Of a stretch of DNA of 64,000 nucleotides, positions 25,643 to 33,953 are shown piece after piece (positions within the stretch are counted from its first letter, which is position 1; each line of letters starts with the position of its first letter). The DNA lies in the NCBI RefSeq assembly GCF_027923765.1, contig NZ_AP026709.1:1173501-1237500 (forward strand), in the 5' to 3' direction. The position numbers and the translations under genes were made by a program. The notes under the pieces were generated by a model. The model was given only the letters and a program-made list of their open reading frames with translations. It had not been told where the DNA came from and did no database searches. Origin of the DNA: Pseudodesulfovibrio nedwellii (GTDB taxonomy: Bacteria; Desulfobacterota; Desulfovibrionia; Desulfovibrionales; Desulfovibrionaceae).

Positions 25643-27637
25643 ATGAACGGATACTTCATTACCGGCACCGATACGGATGTCGGAAAAACATGCGTCACTG
25701 CCGCCCTTTTGCGGGCATTTCTCGACACTAACCAAAGTGCCCTGGCCATCAAACCGGTCCAAAGCGGCTGCATTGAAAGTACACATGGCCTGCGAGCTGA
25801 AGATGTCGAAGCATACGCCAGATTTTCTGCGCCCTATTTCCCTGATGGGTACCCCGAAGCCTGTTGCCACAAATACCGTCCAGCCTGTTCTCCGCACCTA
25901 GCGGCTGAAATGGCAGGAGAAACAGTAAGCGTGGACGAACTTGCCGATCAAGTCAGGAACATTGCCGCAGACCGGGATCTCGTCCTTGTTGAAGGGGCTG
26001 GTGGTGCTGCCGTACCACTCGGCAACGGGCAGACCATGCTTGATCTCATGCAGCGACTTGACCTACCGGTAATCATCGTTGCCGACAACAAATTGGGCGT
26101 CATCAACCACGCACTCATGACTATTGAAATGATTCGCGGTTGCGGACTCACTGTTGCAGGGATGGTCATAACAAACACTTCAACTCCTACCACAGACGAT
26201 GCACACCTCCGACAAAACAATGTCGAGACCATTGCCGGTTGGGGCGATGTTCCCGTTCTGGCTGATATCCCATACGTCGAGGGCGCTGACTTCGACACGG
26301 TTTTCATCCAGCACATGACCTCAGCTCTGGATATCCTGCCGGAATTTTCTTCACAAAACGTCGACGATATGGATTTTGACCGGGATCACATCTGGCATCC
26401 GTACACTTCTGCATTGGACCCACTGCCGACAGTCAAAGTCCGTAGTACTCGCGGCACCCGCATCGTTCTGGAAGATGGAAGTGAACTCATCGATGGTATG
26501 GCCTCATGGTGGTGTGCCATTCACGGCTATGCAAACCCAGCACTAAACAAAGCCGCACGCTCTCAATTGGGCCGCATGTCACACGTCATGTTCGGTGGAC
26601 TGACGCACGAACCTGCCATAAATTTATGTCGCACCCTACGCGATATGACGCCTGACGGACTTGACCATGTTTTTCTCGCGGACTCGGGGTCCGTCAGTGT
26701 AGAGGCTGCCATCAAAATGGCTCTGCAATACATGCAGGCGGACGGGCAGACAGAGCGCACCAAACTCTTCACGGTTCGCGGCGGCTATCACGGCGATACC
26801 TGCGGTGCCATGTCTGTCTGCGACCCCGACAACGGCATGCACCAACTTTTTTCAGGCCTTTTGCCACAGCAGATATTTGCTCCGCGCCCAGCCTGTCGTT
26901 TTGGTGAAGAGTATGACCCAGCCAGCCTTGATGAGGCCAGACGAATCTTCAAAGCCAACAGCCAAAAGATCGCTGCCATCATCGTGGAACCTATCGTGCA
27001 AGGCGCAGGCGGCATGTATTTCTATCACCCCGAATACCTACGTGGTCTGCGAAAATTGGCCGACGAACACGATGTTCTGCTTATCCTTGATGAAATAGCC
27101 ACTGGCTTCGGACGAACGGGTAAACTCTTTGCCTGTGAATGGAGTGACGTGACACCGGACATCATGTGCGTCGGCAAGGCTCTCACTGGCGGCACCATGA
27201 CACTGGCCGCAACTCTTGCGACAACTCACGTGGCACACACCATTTCCAAAAATGGCGGTGTCTTCATGCACGGCCCGACCTTCATGGGCAACCCGTTAGC
27301 GTGCGCCGTTGCTCAAGCCAGTCTCACCATCCTGCAACAGAAAAACTGGAAAACACAGGTCCACGACATCGAGCACTGGCTGAAAGAATCATTCGGCTCG
27401 TGTCGCACGCTCCCCGGAGTCGCAGATGTCCGGGTACTCGGCACCATCGGCGTGGTAGAAATGGACCGCCCGGTCAATGTCCAGAGCTTGCAGGACTGCT
27501 TCATCAAACGCGGTGTGTGGTTACGGCCCTTCGGCAAACTCATATATGTCATGCCGCCCTATATTATTACCCGCGAAGAAACGGAGCGCCTTGGTGCAGC
27601 CGTGTACGACGCAATCGCAAACAATGCTCATATATAA
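25643..27637 (+). CDS. bioDA: BioD-BioA fusion (dethiobiotin synthetase / DAPA aminotransferase)
   Basis: One 664-aa chain carrying two successive enzymes of biotin synthesis. Residues 1 to about 230 are BioD: P-loop GTDTDVGKT, AIKPVQSG, VEGAGGAAVPL, making dethiobiotin from DAPA with CO2 and ATP. Residues from about 235 are BioA: HIWHPYTS, GMASWWCAIHGY, HVMFGGLTHEPA, DEIATGFGRTGKLFACEW, and the PLP-lysine segment VGKALTGGTM, making DAPA from KAPA and SAM. The reaction order is BioA then BioD, so the product of one half feeds the other. The start at 25643 is chosen because BioD proteins begin at this point; no good ribosome site is visible and a longer N-terminus cannot be excluded. An SSS symporter gene starts 9 nt later. 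Confidence 0.93.
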   Translation: MNGYFITGTDTDVGKTCVTAALLRAFLDTNQSALAIKPVQSGCIESTHGLRAEDVEAYARFSAPYFPDGYPEACCHKYRPACSPHLAAEMAGETVSVDELADQVRNIAADRDLVLVEGAGGAAVPLGNGQTMLDLMQRLDLPVIIVADNKLGVINHALMTIEMIRGCGLTVAGMVITNTSTPTTDDAHLRQNNVETIAGWGDVPVLADIPYVEGADFDTVFIQHMTSALDILPEFSSQNVDDMDFDRDHIWHPYTSALDPLPTVKVRSTRGTRIVLEDGSELIDGMASWWCAIHGYANPALNKAARSQLGRMSHVMFGGLTHEPAINLCRTLRDMTPDGLDHVFLADSGSVSVEAAIKMALQYMQADGQTERTKLFTVRGGYHGDTCGAMSVCDPDNGMHQLFSGLLPQQIFAPRPACRFGEEYDPASLDEARRIFKANSQKIAAIIVEPIVQGAGGMYFYHPEYLRGLRKLADEHDVLLILDEIATGFGRTGKLFACEWSDVTPDIMCVGKALTGGTMTLAATLATTHVAHTISKNGGVFMHGPTFMGNPLACAVAQASLTILQQKNWKTQVHDIEHWLKESFGSCRTLPGVADVRVLGTIGVVEMDRPVNVQSLQDCFIKRGVWLRPFGKLIYVMPPYIITREETERLGAAVYDAIANNAHI

Positions 27638-27646
27638 GGATAGACC

Positions 27647-28972
27647 ATGAATCTTCTCGCAGTATACTTTGCCCTTTTCATTGGAATGGGCATCTACGAA
27701 TATATCAAACGCAAAGACTTCGAAGAATTTGCAGTGGCTGGCCGTCGATGCAGCGCAACAGTGGCAGGCATATCCATCACCGCGTCCTGCGTTGGAGCAT
27801 CCGCAACCATCGGCATGACCGGGCTGGCCTTCAGCGTCGGCACCCCCTCTTTCTGGTGGCTGGGATCAGGTGCGGCGGGCCTGCTCGTTCTTAGTACATT
27901 TCTTGCGGCAAAAACCCGTCGAAGCGGCGTTTTCACACTACCGGACATGGCTGAGAAGTTCATCTCACCTGCCGCTCGTAAAATCACGGCATTGATAATT
28001 ATCCCGGCATGGGCATCAATTCTGGCCGCCCAATATATCGCGGCAGCCAAGGCCGCCACCGCCTTATCCGGCATGGACTATTCAACAGCTCTCATCGGTT
28101 GCGCTCTGGTCATCACCGCCTACACCATGCTCGGCGGCCAAAACTCCATCCTGAAAAGTGATGCCGTACAATACTCACTGGTTGCCGTCGGACTCGGATT
28201 GGCTCTCTATTATACAGGTACGGCATCTCCGGTTTCCCTCACCGATGTAAAATTACAATTCGTCAATGAAGCATTCCCCATGTCGAAATGGACCTATTTC
28301 ATGATCATTGTGGGCGGCAGCTATGTGGTCTGCCCAATGTTGTTCGGACGACTCTTTTCCGCGCGTGGTGAAAAACAGGCAAAACAAGGGGCTTTTATCG
28401 CCACAGCTGGCATTGCCCTCTCCGCCGTAGTCATCGTCTGTATCGGCCTGTACGCCCGAGGGTTGGCTCCCGCAGGAACGGACGCTGATTCCATTCTCAC
28501 ACAAATTGTCCCTTCGGTCATGCCAGGATGGGCCGGAACCGCCCTGCTCTTCGCCCTACTGTCGGCCATCATTTCATCGGCAGACTCCTGCCTCATCACC
28601 GCCGCCACAATTTTGGAACATGATGTCATCGGTGGCAGCAATACGACCAGATGCCGCCTGATAATGGTTGCCATAGGCATGGGTGCACTTGGTATTGCCG
28701 CATCCGGGGGTAGCATCCTGTCCCTACTGCTCGCGGCCAACGATATTTATGTTTGCGGGGTAGTCGCTCCAATGTTTGTCACCATCCTCGCCTGGGGAAA
28801 ACGACCGATCAACCCGCGCACCATGCTTCTTGCCATTATCATCGGAGGTGCATTGGGAATAATGGCTGCTTCGACCGGCATAAAAGCGTACAGTTTCGCT
28901 GGAGTCGGGACATCTCTGGCGTTATCCGTGGCCGCATTGATACCGTCACGCAGGTTGGCCGAATCCCAATAG
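27647..28972 (+). CDS. Sodium:solute symporter (SSS family)
   Basis: Inner-membrane Na+-coupled carrier of 441 aa, a little short for the family (usually 450-550). Seen: KDFEEFAVAGRRC at the N-terminus, then SITASCVGASATIGMTGLAF, AYTMLGGQNSILKSDAVQYSL (matching the SSS signature G-G-x-x-x-V-x-x-D-x-x-Q), and ALLSAIISSADSCLITAATILEHD, the conserved Na+-site region. AAGGATAGACC precedes the ATG, 9 nt after bioDA, so they form an operon. The context suggests a biotin precursor or a carboxylate as substrate; this is inference only. Confidence 0.88.
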   Translation: MNLLAVYFALFIGMGIYEYIKRKDFEEFAVAGRRCSATVAGISITASCVGASATIGMTGLAFSVGTPSFWWLGSGAAGLLVLSTFLAAKTRRSGVFTLPDMAEKFISPAARKITALIIIPAWASILAAQYIAAAKAATALSGMDYSTALIGCALVITAYTMLGGQNSILKSDAVQYSLVAVGLGLALYYTGTASPVSLTDVKLQFVNEAFPMSKWTYFMIIVGGSYVVCPMLFGRLFSARGEKQAKQGAFIATAGIALSAVVIVCIGLYARGLAPAGTDADSILTQIVPSVMPGWAGTALLFALLSAIISSADSCLITAATILEHDVIGGSNTTRCRLIMVAIGMGALGIAASGGSILSLLLAANDIYVCGVVAPMFVTILAWGKRPINPRTMLLAIIIGGALGIMAASTGIKAYSFAGVGTSLALSVAALIPSRRLAESQ

Positions 28973-29059
28973 GCATATCGGCCCGGACAATCTGTAAAAA
29001 AGACAAAAAAAGGCTTGCCAACCCGCCTGTTCTTTAATAGACAGACTCTTCCTGAACGT

Positions 29060-29146
29060 GCCGAAGTGGTGGAATTGGTAGACACGCATGGTTCAGGACC
29101 ATGTGGGGGTTTCTCCGTGGAAGTTCGAATCTTCTCTTCGGCACCA
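29060..29146 (+). tRNA. tRNA-Leu (CAG), copy 2
   Basis: 87 nt, identical to the tRNA at 17448-17534, with anticodon CAG and encoded CCA. Its promoter is weaker looking: TTGCCA at 29015-29020 with no good -10 at 16-18 nt. Confidence 0.97.
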
Positions 29147-29157
29147 GTAAAGAACAA

Positions 29158-29186
29158 GGGCTGTGACATACGTCGCAGCCCTTTTT
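29158..29186 (+). terminator. Terminator of tRNA-Leu copy 2
   Basis: Fully paired 10-bp stem GGGCTGTGAC/GTCGCAGCCC (one G-U) with an ATAC loop and TTTTT. Confidence 0.88.
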
Positions 29187-29378
29187 CTTTGCACTCCAGA
29201 TACTCAATGATAATGATCATACCCACGTCAGCTCAAAAGAGCTGTTTCTCACGAACATATCACCGTTTTCAACATATAATTTTCTGGTAAAAAGAGTTAT
29301 CATCTACTATTAACAATAGAGAGAAAATCAGCCGAGACTGATTATGTTTATTTCACAGAATCATACTATGGGGATAGG

Positions 29379-31184
29379 ATGTTTGAAAATCTCAGTTTAA
29401 AATGGAAAGTGATGTCCCTCGCTCTGGTCGGCCCCCTGCTCGTTGCCGCCATTCTGGCAGCGCAACAGGTAATCCAGATTCAAGACAGTGGCGAAAAAGA
29501 CATTATCGACCAAAGCCGCGCCGTAGTGCTCATGGCTGAGGCGGCCCGACAGGAGATGTCTAAAAAGTTGGAAATAGGTGTTATCATGCCTTTTGACCAA
29601 CTGAAACATTCCAAAGAAAAAATCATTGAGGCGATTCCGGTCATTACCGCCATCAAGATGGCAAAACGCCAATCAAATGAACTCAATTTTCAATTCAGAG
29701 TTCCCAAAGTCAGTCCTCGAAATCCCGAAAACACGCCTACCCCGCTAGAAAGCAAAGTTCTGGCGGAACTCAAAGCAAAGAATCTTACTGAAAAGATCCT
29801 GATTGAAGACAATCAAATCCGCTATTTCCGCGCCATTCGATTGACCAAGGAATGCCTGTACTGCCATGGAAATGCCAGAGGCGATATTGACCCCACGGGC
29901 GGCATCAAGGAAGGCTGGAAAGTCGGTGAAATCCACGGCGCATTTCAAATAATATCTTCACTGGAAGGAGCCAAAGCAAACATTCTCAAGGCAGAGCTGT
30001 ATACGGCAGGTGAAACCCTGTTCATTTTGCTGCTCATTGGTTTCCTTGTTTGGCTTCTGGTCAAAAAGATCATCGTCAACCCGCTTTTCCGCATCCGTAT
30101 CTTTGCGCAAAGCGTGGCTTCCGGTGAACTGGACGCTACCCCTGAAGGCTCTTTTTCCGCAGAACTTCGCTCTGTGAAAAACAGCATTGAAACCATGGTC
30201 GACAAACTCAAAACCCAAATGTTTGAAGCCGCAGAGAAAAAAGAAGAAGCCGAATCCGCAAAGAAAAAAGCTGAATCCGCCATGGAAGAAGCCAAAGAAC
30301 ATGATATCACAGCGACAAATCTGCTAACCAAAATGCAACGCATTGCGCAAGAGGCATCGCTCATCGTAGAACAAGTCACTTCAGCCGCGGACGAACTCTC
30401 AACCCAGGCAGACCAGGTCAGTCAGGGTGCAGACGTTCAAAGAGATCGTACAACCCAGACGGCAACAGCCATGGAAGAAATGAACGCAACAGTACTTGAA
30501 GTCGCCCGCAATTCAGCCAGCTCAGCGGATTCAGCCTCCAACGCCAGAATACAAGCTCAGGAAGGAGCCGTTGTTGTCCGAGAAGCCACGACAGCCATTC
30601 GCGAGGTGCATGATCTTACAGTCACACTCAAAGATTCCATGGGTAAACTCGGTGAACAAACTACCGATATCGGCCAAATCATGAATGTCATTGAAGACAT
30701 CGCGGATCAAACCAATCTCCTTGCCCTGAACGCAGCAATCGAGGCCGCCCGAGCAGGTGAAGCCGGACGCGGGTTCGCCGTTGTTGCGGATGAAGTCCGC
30801 AAATTAGCGGAAAAGACCATGGCCGCCACCAAGGAAGTTGGCGATGCCATTCAAGCTATTCAAAACGGTGCATCATCCAACATCAAGAGTGTGGACACCG
30901 CAGCCCTCGCAGTGGAACAAGCCACGGAACTTGCCAATCAATCCGGAGAATCTCTAGACCGCATCGTATCCTTTGCAGACGAAACATCCGGCCAGGTCCA
31001 ATCCATTGCCACGGCAGCTGAAGAACAATCAGCGGCATCCGAAGAGATCAACCAAGCCGTCGACGATATCAACCTGATCGCTTCCGAGACCGCCGACGGC
31101 ATGAATCAATCCGCCGAGGCTATCAATGAACTGGCTCGACTCTCCAACGAACTCCGCCATCTCATCAAGGAAATGAACGAGTAA
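29379..31184 (+). CDS. Chemoreceptor with c-type heme sensor domain (DcrA-like)
   Basis: 601-aa methyl-accepting protein. Seen: TM1 (about 12-30); a periplasmic domain of the Tll0287/DUF3365 type with [27 protein letters not shown] and the c-heme motif CLYCH (Cys159, Cys162, His163); TM2 (about 208-228); HAMP; a Lys/Glu/Ala coiled coil (about 285-310); and a signalling hairpin [39 protein letters not shown]. The covalent heme in the periplasm implies sensing of redox state or a gas, as known for DcrA of Desulfovibrio vulgaris, although DcrA has its own sensor fold. It lacks the GFERF tail of the other two receptors. Confidence 0.92.
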   Translation: MFENLSLKWKVMSLALVGPLLVAAILAAQQVIQIQDSGEKDIIDQSRAVVLMAEAARQEMSKKLEIGVIMPFDQLKHSKEKIIEAIPVITAIKMAKRQSNELNFQFRVPKVSPRNPENTPTPLESKVLAELKAKNLTEKILIEDNQIRYFRAIRLTKECLYCHGNARGDIDPTGGIKEGWKVGEIHGAFQIISSLEGAKANILKAELYTAGETLFILLLIGFLVWLLVKKIIVNPLFRIRIFAQSVASGELDATPEGSFSAELRSVKNSIETMVDKLKTQMFEAAEKKEEAESAKKKAESAMEEAKEHDITATNLLTKMQRIAQEASLIVEQVTSAADELSTQADQVSQGADVQRDRTTQTATAMEEMNATVLEVARNSASSADSASNARIQAQEGAVVVREATTAIREVHDLTVTLKDSMGKLGEQTTDIGQIMNVIEDIADQTNLLALNAAIEAARAGEAGRGFAVVADEVRKLAEKTMAATKEVGDAIQAIQNGASSNIKSVDTAALAVEQATELANQSGESLDRIVSFADETSGQVQSIATAAEEQSAASEEINQAVDDINLIASETADGMNQSAEAINELARLSNELRHLIKEMNE

Positions 31185-31201
31185 CACCACTCAGTAATGA
31201 T

Positions 31202-31237
31202 AAGGCGGAAGCTCTTCTACGAGCTTCCGCCTTTTTT
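31202..31237 (+). terminator. Terminator after heme chemoreceptor gene
   Basis: Stem of at least 12 bp (AAGGCGGAAGCTC/GAGCTTCCGCCTT) with a 6-nt loop followed by a run of T. Confidence 0.92.
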
Positions 31238-31360
31238 AAGCTACGTCATAGTCATCTATAATATTACCAGTTGATATTCCCTTCTGCCTTGTGTTCCTTG
31301 CAATGTTTCACTAGGGTTCATTATGAATCGAATTGAACCAATCACACCGAAACAATCGCC

Positions 31361-32755
31361 ATGCCAATAGCCGATCCGACCGAGTTGATACACAGCCTGA
31401 CTGACAAAAAAGGACTTGCCGCGCTCCTTGATGTCCTCCCACTTGGCGTTGCCATCATGGACAAAGAAGGGACCCTGCTCGCTATCAACAGCACCTATGA
31501 AAACATCACGGGCGTTGAGGGGAAACAGGTCCTCGGCATAAAATGCCTCCATGCCTTGCGGTGTGATTTCTGTATGAAAAACTGCCCGGTCATGACCGAA
31601 TGGGAAGACCTAACTCCCCAGACCGTCGAAGCCAACATTCTCAATCGCAACAGAGAAAAGGTCTTCGTCAACCTGACTCTTGCCCCCCTCATGGGCGAAA
31701 ACAACACCATACAAGGTGCCATCGAGACCATCACACCAAGCGGAGGAGGCCCCCTCGACGAAGTCGCAGGCCATGTTCTGGGACTCGGCGAACTGGTTGG
31801 CCGAAGCCCGCAGGTGCGAAAGATATTTTCTATGACACCGTCCATTGCACAGACGGATTCCCCGGTACTGCTCACAGGAGAAACTGGCACTGGCAAGGAC
31901 ATGTTGGCCGAAGAAATTCACAACGAATCAGATCGTGACGGACCATTCGTCAAAGTTAATTGCGGCGCCCTGCCCGACCCTCTTCTTGAATCCGAACTCT
32001 TCGGACACAACAAAAACGCCTTTCCCGGAGCGGATCAGACCAAACAGGGACGACTACGAATGGCCCATGGCGGCACACTGTTTATCACGGAAATTGGCGA
32101 TCTTCCCATGCGACTGCAAACAAAACTCCTTGCTTACATGGACAATCATGTCGTGCGCCCCATGGGGTCCACCAAAGGAGTCCGTACAGACGTTCGCATC
32201 ATGGCGGCCAGTAACACAGATCTGGAAGAAGCCGTACGCAACAAAACATTTCGTCAAGACCTCCTCTACCGCCTCAACGTTATCCGACTCCACCTCCCTC
32301 CCTTGCGAGAACGTGGTGAAGATTTACTTTTGCTTCAGGACCACTTCCTGAAAATGTTTCAACTTCGCTACAAGAAAAAAGTTGAACGGTTCTCCAAAAA
32401 TGTGGATAACCTCCTCAAATCGTACGTATTCCCAGGTAATATTCGGGAATTACGAAACCTCATCGAGTATGCCGTCAACTTTTGCGACACCCCGGTCATC
32501 AGAATGCGCCATTTACCCGGGTACATCCTGCACGGTCATGGGTTACCGAAAAACCTTGTGACATCGCCCGACCAACACCCTCACACCCCGGGCGAAGTCA
32601 GAATGGCACGCCCTGAACGGTGGGAAGATGTTCAACGCAAAATGATACTGGAAGCCTTGGTCAAGACCGGCGGCCGCAAACAGCAGACGGCTGAACTCCT
32701 CGGATGGGGGCGAAGCACCTTGTGGCGCAAAATGAAACATTTCGGCATAGAGTAA
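31361..32755 (+). CDS. PAS-AAA+ regulator with degenerate sigma54 and Walker B motifs
   Basis: 464-aa regulator of the NtrC/bacterial enhancer-binding family. Seen: PAS domain (about 20-125) with a Cys cluster at 62, 68, 71 and 75 that could hold a metal or sense redox; AAA+ domain with intact Walker A GETGTGKD (about 174-181); and a C-terminal Fis-type helix-turn-helix (GRKQQTAELLGWGRSTLWRKMK). Two key elements are changed. The sigma54-contact loop GAFTGA reads NAFPGA (219-224), and the Walker B pair Asp-Glu reads Thr-Glu (243-244). Regulators lacking GAFTGA (for example TyrR) act on sigma70 promoters. A NifX-like gene follows 6 nt later, and a perfect palindrome and sigma70-like promoter lie just beyond it; it is the natural candidate to bind there. 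Confidence 0.88.
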   Translation: MPIADPTELIHSLTDKKGLAALLDVLPLGVAIMDKEGTLLAINSTYENITGVEGKQVLGIKCLHALRCDFCMKNCPVMTEWEDLTPQTVEANILNRNREKVFVNLTLAPLMGENNTIQGAIETITPSGGGPLDEVAGHVLGLGELVGRSPQVRKIFSMTPSIAQTDSPVLLTGETGTGKDMLAEEIHNESDRDGPFVKVNCGALPDPLLESELFGHNKNAFPGADQTKQGRLRMAHGGTLFITEIGDLPMRLQTKLLAYMDNHVVRPMGSTKGVRTDVRIMAASNTDLEEAVRNKTFRQDLLYRLNVIRLHLPPLRERGEDLLLLQDHFLKMFQLRYKKKVERFSKNVDNLLKSYVFPGNIRELRNLIEYAVNFCDTPVIRMRHLPGYILHGHGLPKNLVTSPDQHPHTPGEVRMARPERWEDVQRKMILEALVKTGGRKQQTAELLGWGRSTLWRKMKHFGIE

Positions 32756-32761
32756 ACAGCT

Positions 32762-33100
32762 ATGGAAAAAATTCTTATCCCCCTCACAGGCAACGAACTA
32801 GCTCCCAGGTTTGACATCGCCCTTGAAGTACTCATTGTTTCCGTAACCAGAGAAACAAGCGCCATGGGTAAAATCGATGAAAAAGTCGTCATTCTCGACA
32901 CCCCTTCCAGTGAAGCCATGTACCGAATGGTCATGTCAGAAAACATCAAGACCATCATCTGCGCAGGCATTGAAAAAGAGATATTCGATTTCTTGCGACG
33001 CAAGCGAATCAGTATCATAGATAACGTCTGTGGCCCGGTTGATGCTGTTCTCGAAGCATATCTCATGGGGAACCTCTCTCAGGGACAAATCTACTATTAA
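32762..33100 (+). CDS. NifX/NafY-type (dinitrogenase cofactor-like) protein
   Basis: 112-aa cytoplasmic protein with the NifX/MTH1175 ribonuclease-H-like fold: ILIPLTGNELAPRFDIALEVLIV at the start, KTIICAGIEKEIFDFLRRKRISIIDNVCGPVDAVLEAYLMG at the end. Family members bind or carry iron-molybdenum-type clusters, and many are of unknown role outside nitrogenase. No nif gene is present. Its Cys residues are few (two), so cluster binding is uncertain. It is co-transcribed with the PAS-AAA+ regulator 6 nt upstream and could be a co-sensor or modulator for it. Confidence 0.8.
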   Translation: MEKILIPLTGNELAPRFDIALEVLIVSVTRETSAMGKIDEKVVILDTPSSEAMYRMVMSENIKTIICAGIEKEIFDFLRRKRISIIDNVCGPVDAVLEAYLMGNLSQGQIYY

Positions 33101-33114
33101 CAAAGATTTGTTCC

Positions 33115-33169
33115 AAAATGTTTCACTTTGAAACATTTTAAACATCTTCCAACGTCCCAAAATGTTTCA
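33115..33169. promoter_or_regulatory. Perfect palindrome AAAATGTTTCA-N3-TGAAACATTTT plus third half-site
   Basis: The arms at 33115-33125 and 33129-33139 are an exact 11-bp inverted repeat. The same 11-mer recurs at 33159-33169, exactly 44 bp (about four helical turns) from the first arm. The promoter -35 box begins a further 44 bp on. The layout is that of a binding site for a dimeric or multimeric activator. Confidence 0.75.
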
Positions 33170-33202
33170 TTGTGTCCTTGAACTTTTATTCACATAAGAG
33201 TC

Positions 33203-33231
33203 TTGACGCAAACAATGATTTACTATTTATA
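33203..33231 (+). promoter_or_regulatory. Sigma70-like promoter for CBS/SLC13 operon
   Basis: TTGACG (33203-33208) and TTTATA (33226-33231) with a 17-nt spacer. No acceptable -24/-12 sigma54 element was found between the palindrome and the CBS gene. Confidence 0.6.
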
Positions 33232-33413
33232 GGAATGCGAACCCTCTTAAATGCTTGGCCCGCGTAATGTTACGCAATGTGAAATTGGGGGCAATTTCCG
33301 GGCTAATCCTCAAGGGGTTCAACTGACACAGCTGGTACACTTGAAACTTTCCATGACAAGGGAGGTAAGCGTGCATCATTGTGCAAACAACACTTCTCGG
33401 GAGGAAGGATTAC

Positions 33414-33929
33414 ATGAAAATCAAAGACCTGATGACTCCGGTAGAGGATTACCAGACCCTTGGTCTGGAAACCTCTCTGAGCGACGTCGTGAGCGCCTTG
33501 CACGGCAGCAAACACCGCGACATCCTCATTGTGGATGAAAACGGTGCCTTTGCAGGCGTGGTGACCATGACGGACATCATCGTTGCGCTGGAACCCAACT
33601 ACAAGAAGCTCAACAAAACCGATCTGGGCAGCGACATTCTGTCCAACCGATTTGTGGCCGAACAGTTTAAAGAATTCAATCTCTGGACCAACACCTTGAC
33701 CGACCTCTGTAGCAAGAGCCTCGACCTCAAGGCCAAAGACGTCATGCATGTCCCCGAAGACACCCATTACTTAGATCAAGATAGCGACTTGGAGCATGGT
33801 GTACATCTCTACATTATCGATACTCCCCAGCCCTTGATCGTCCGTAGTAACGGCAAAGTGGAAGGAATCCTCCGCATGGCCGATGTCTTTGATGAAATCA
33901 TTAATCGCATGAGCGCCTGTGCCGGCTAG
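33414..33929 (+). CDS. Tandem CBS-domain protein
   Basis: 171-aa cytoplasmic protein made of two CBS domains: MKIKDLMTPVEDYQTLGLETSLSDVVSAL...DILIVDENGAFAGVVTMTDII and KAKDVMHVPEDTHYLDQDSDLEHGVHLYIIDTPQPLIVRSNGKVEGILRMADVFDEI. Such pairs bind adenine nucleotides and report energy state. GGAGGAAGGATTAC precedes the ATG at 33414; the longer frame from 33381 has no such support. It lies 24 nt upstream of an SLC13 carrier gene and may regulate it. Confidence 0.86.
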   Translation: MKIKDLMTPVEDYQTLGLETSLSDVVSALHGSKHRDILIVDENGAFAGVVTMTDIIVALEPNYKKLNKTDLGSDILSNRFVAEQFKEFNLWTNTLTDLCSKSLDLKAKDVMHVPEDTHYLDQDSDLEHGVHLYIIDTPQPLIVRSNGKVEGILRMADVFDEIINRMSACAG

Positions 33930-33953
33930 GCCTTGGTGAACAAGGAGATAATC

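Larger units (their letters stand above)
29050..29200 (+). repeat. 151-bp direct repeat, copy 2 (tRNA-Leu plus terminator)
   Basis: Matches 17438-17588 with three mismatches. Upstream of the repeat only the -35 neighbourhood is still alike (GGCTTGCCAACC versus GACTTGCAAACC), so the copies share an ancestry that reaches beyond the tRNA. Confidence 0.9.
33101..33413. other. Regulatory region between nifX-like gene and CBS gene
   Basis: A 313-nt gap with no credible gene. It holds a palindromic operator, a third half-site and a sigma70-like promoter (listed separately), followed by a leader of about 170 nt up to the CBS gene. Confidence 0.65.

Noticed and set aside
17438-29200. Prophage or integrative element with att sites at the two tRNA-Leu genes
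   Set aside because: No integrase, transfer or phage gene was seen between the repeats, and the repeats include a full second tRNA with part of its promoter area. Only a bracketed segment is claimed.
33251-33280. Sigma54 promoter candidate TTGGCCCG upstream of the CBS gene
   Set aside because: The -12 element is absent at the required distance; the sigma70-like pair at 33203-33231 is much better.
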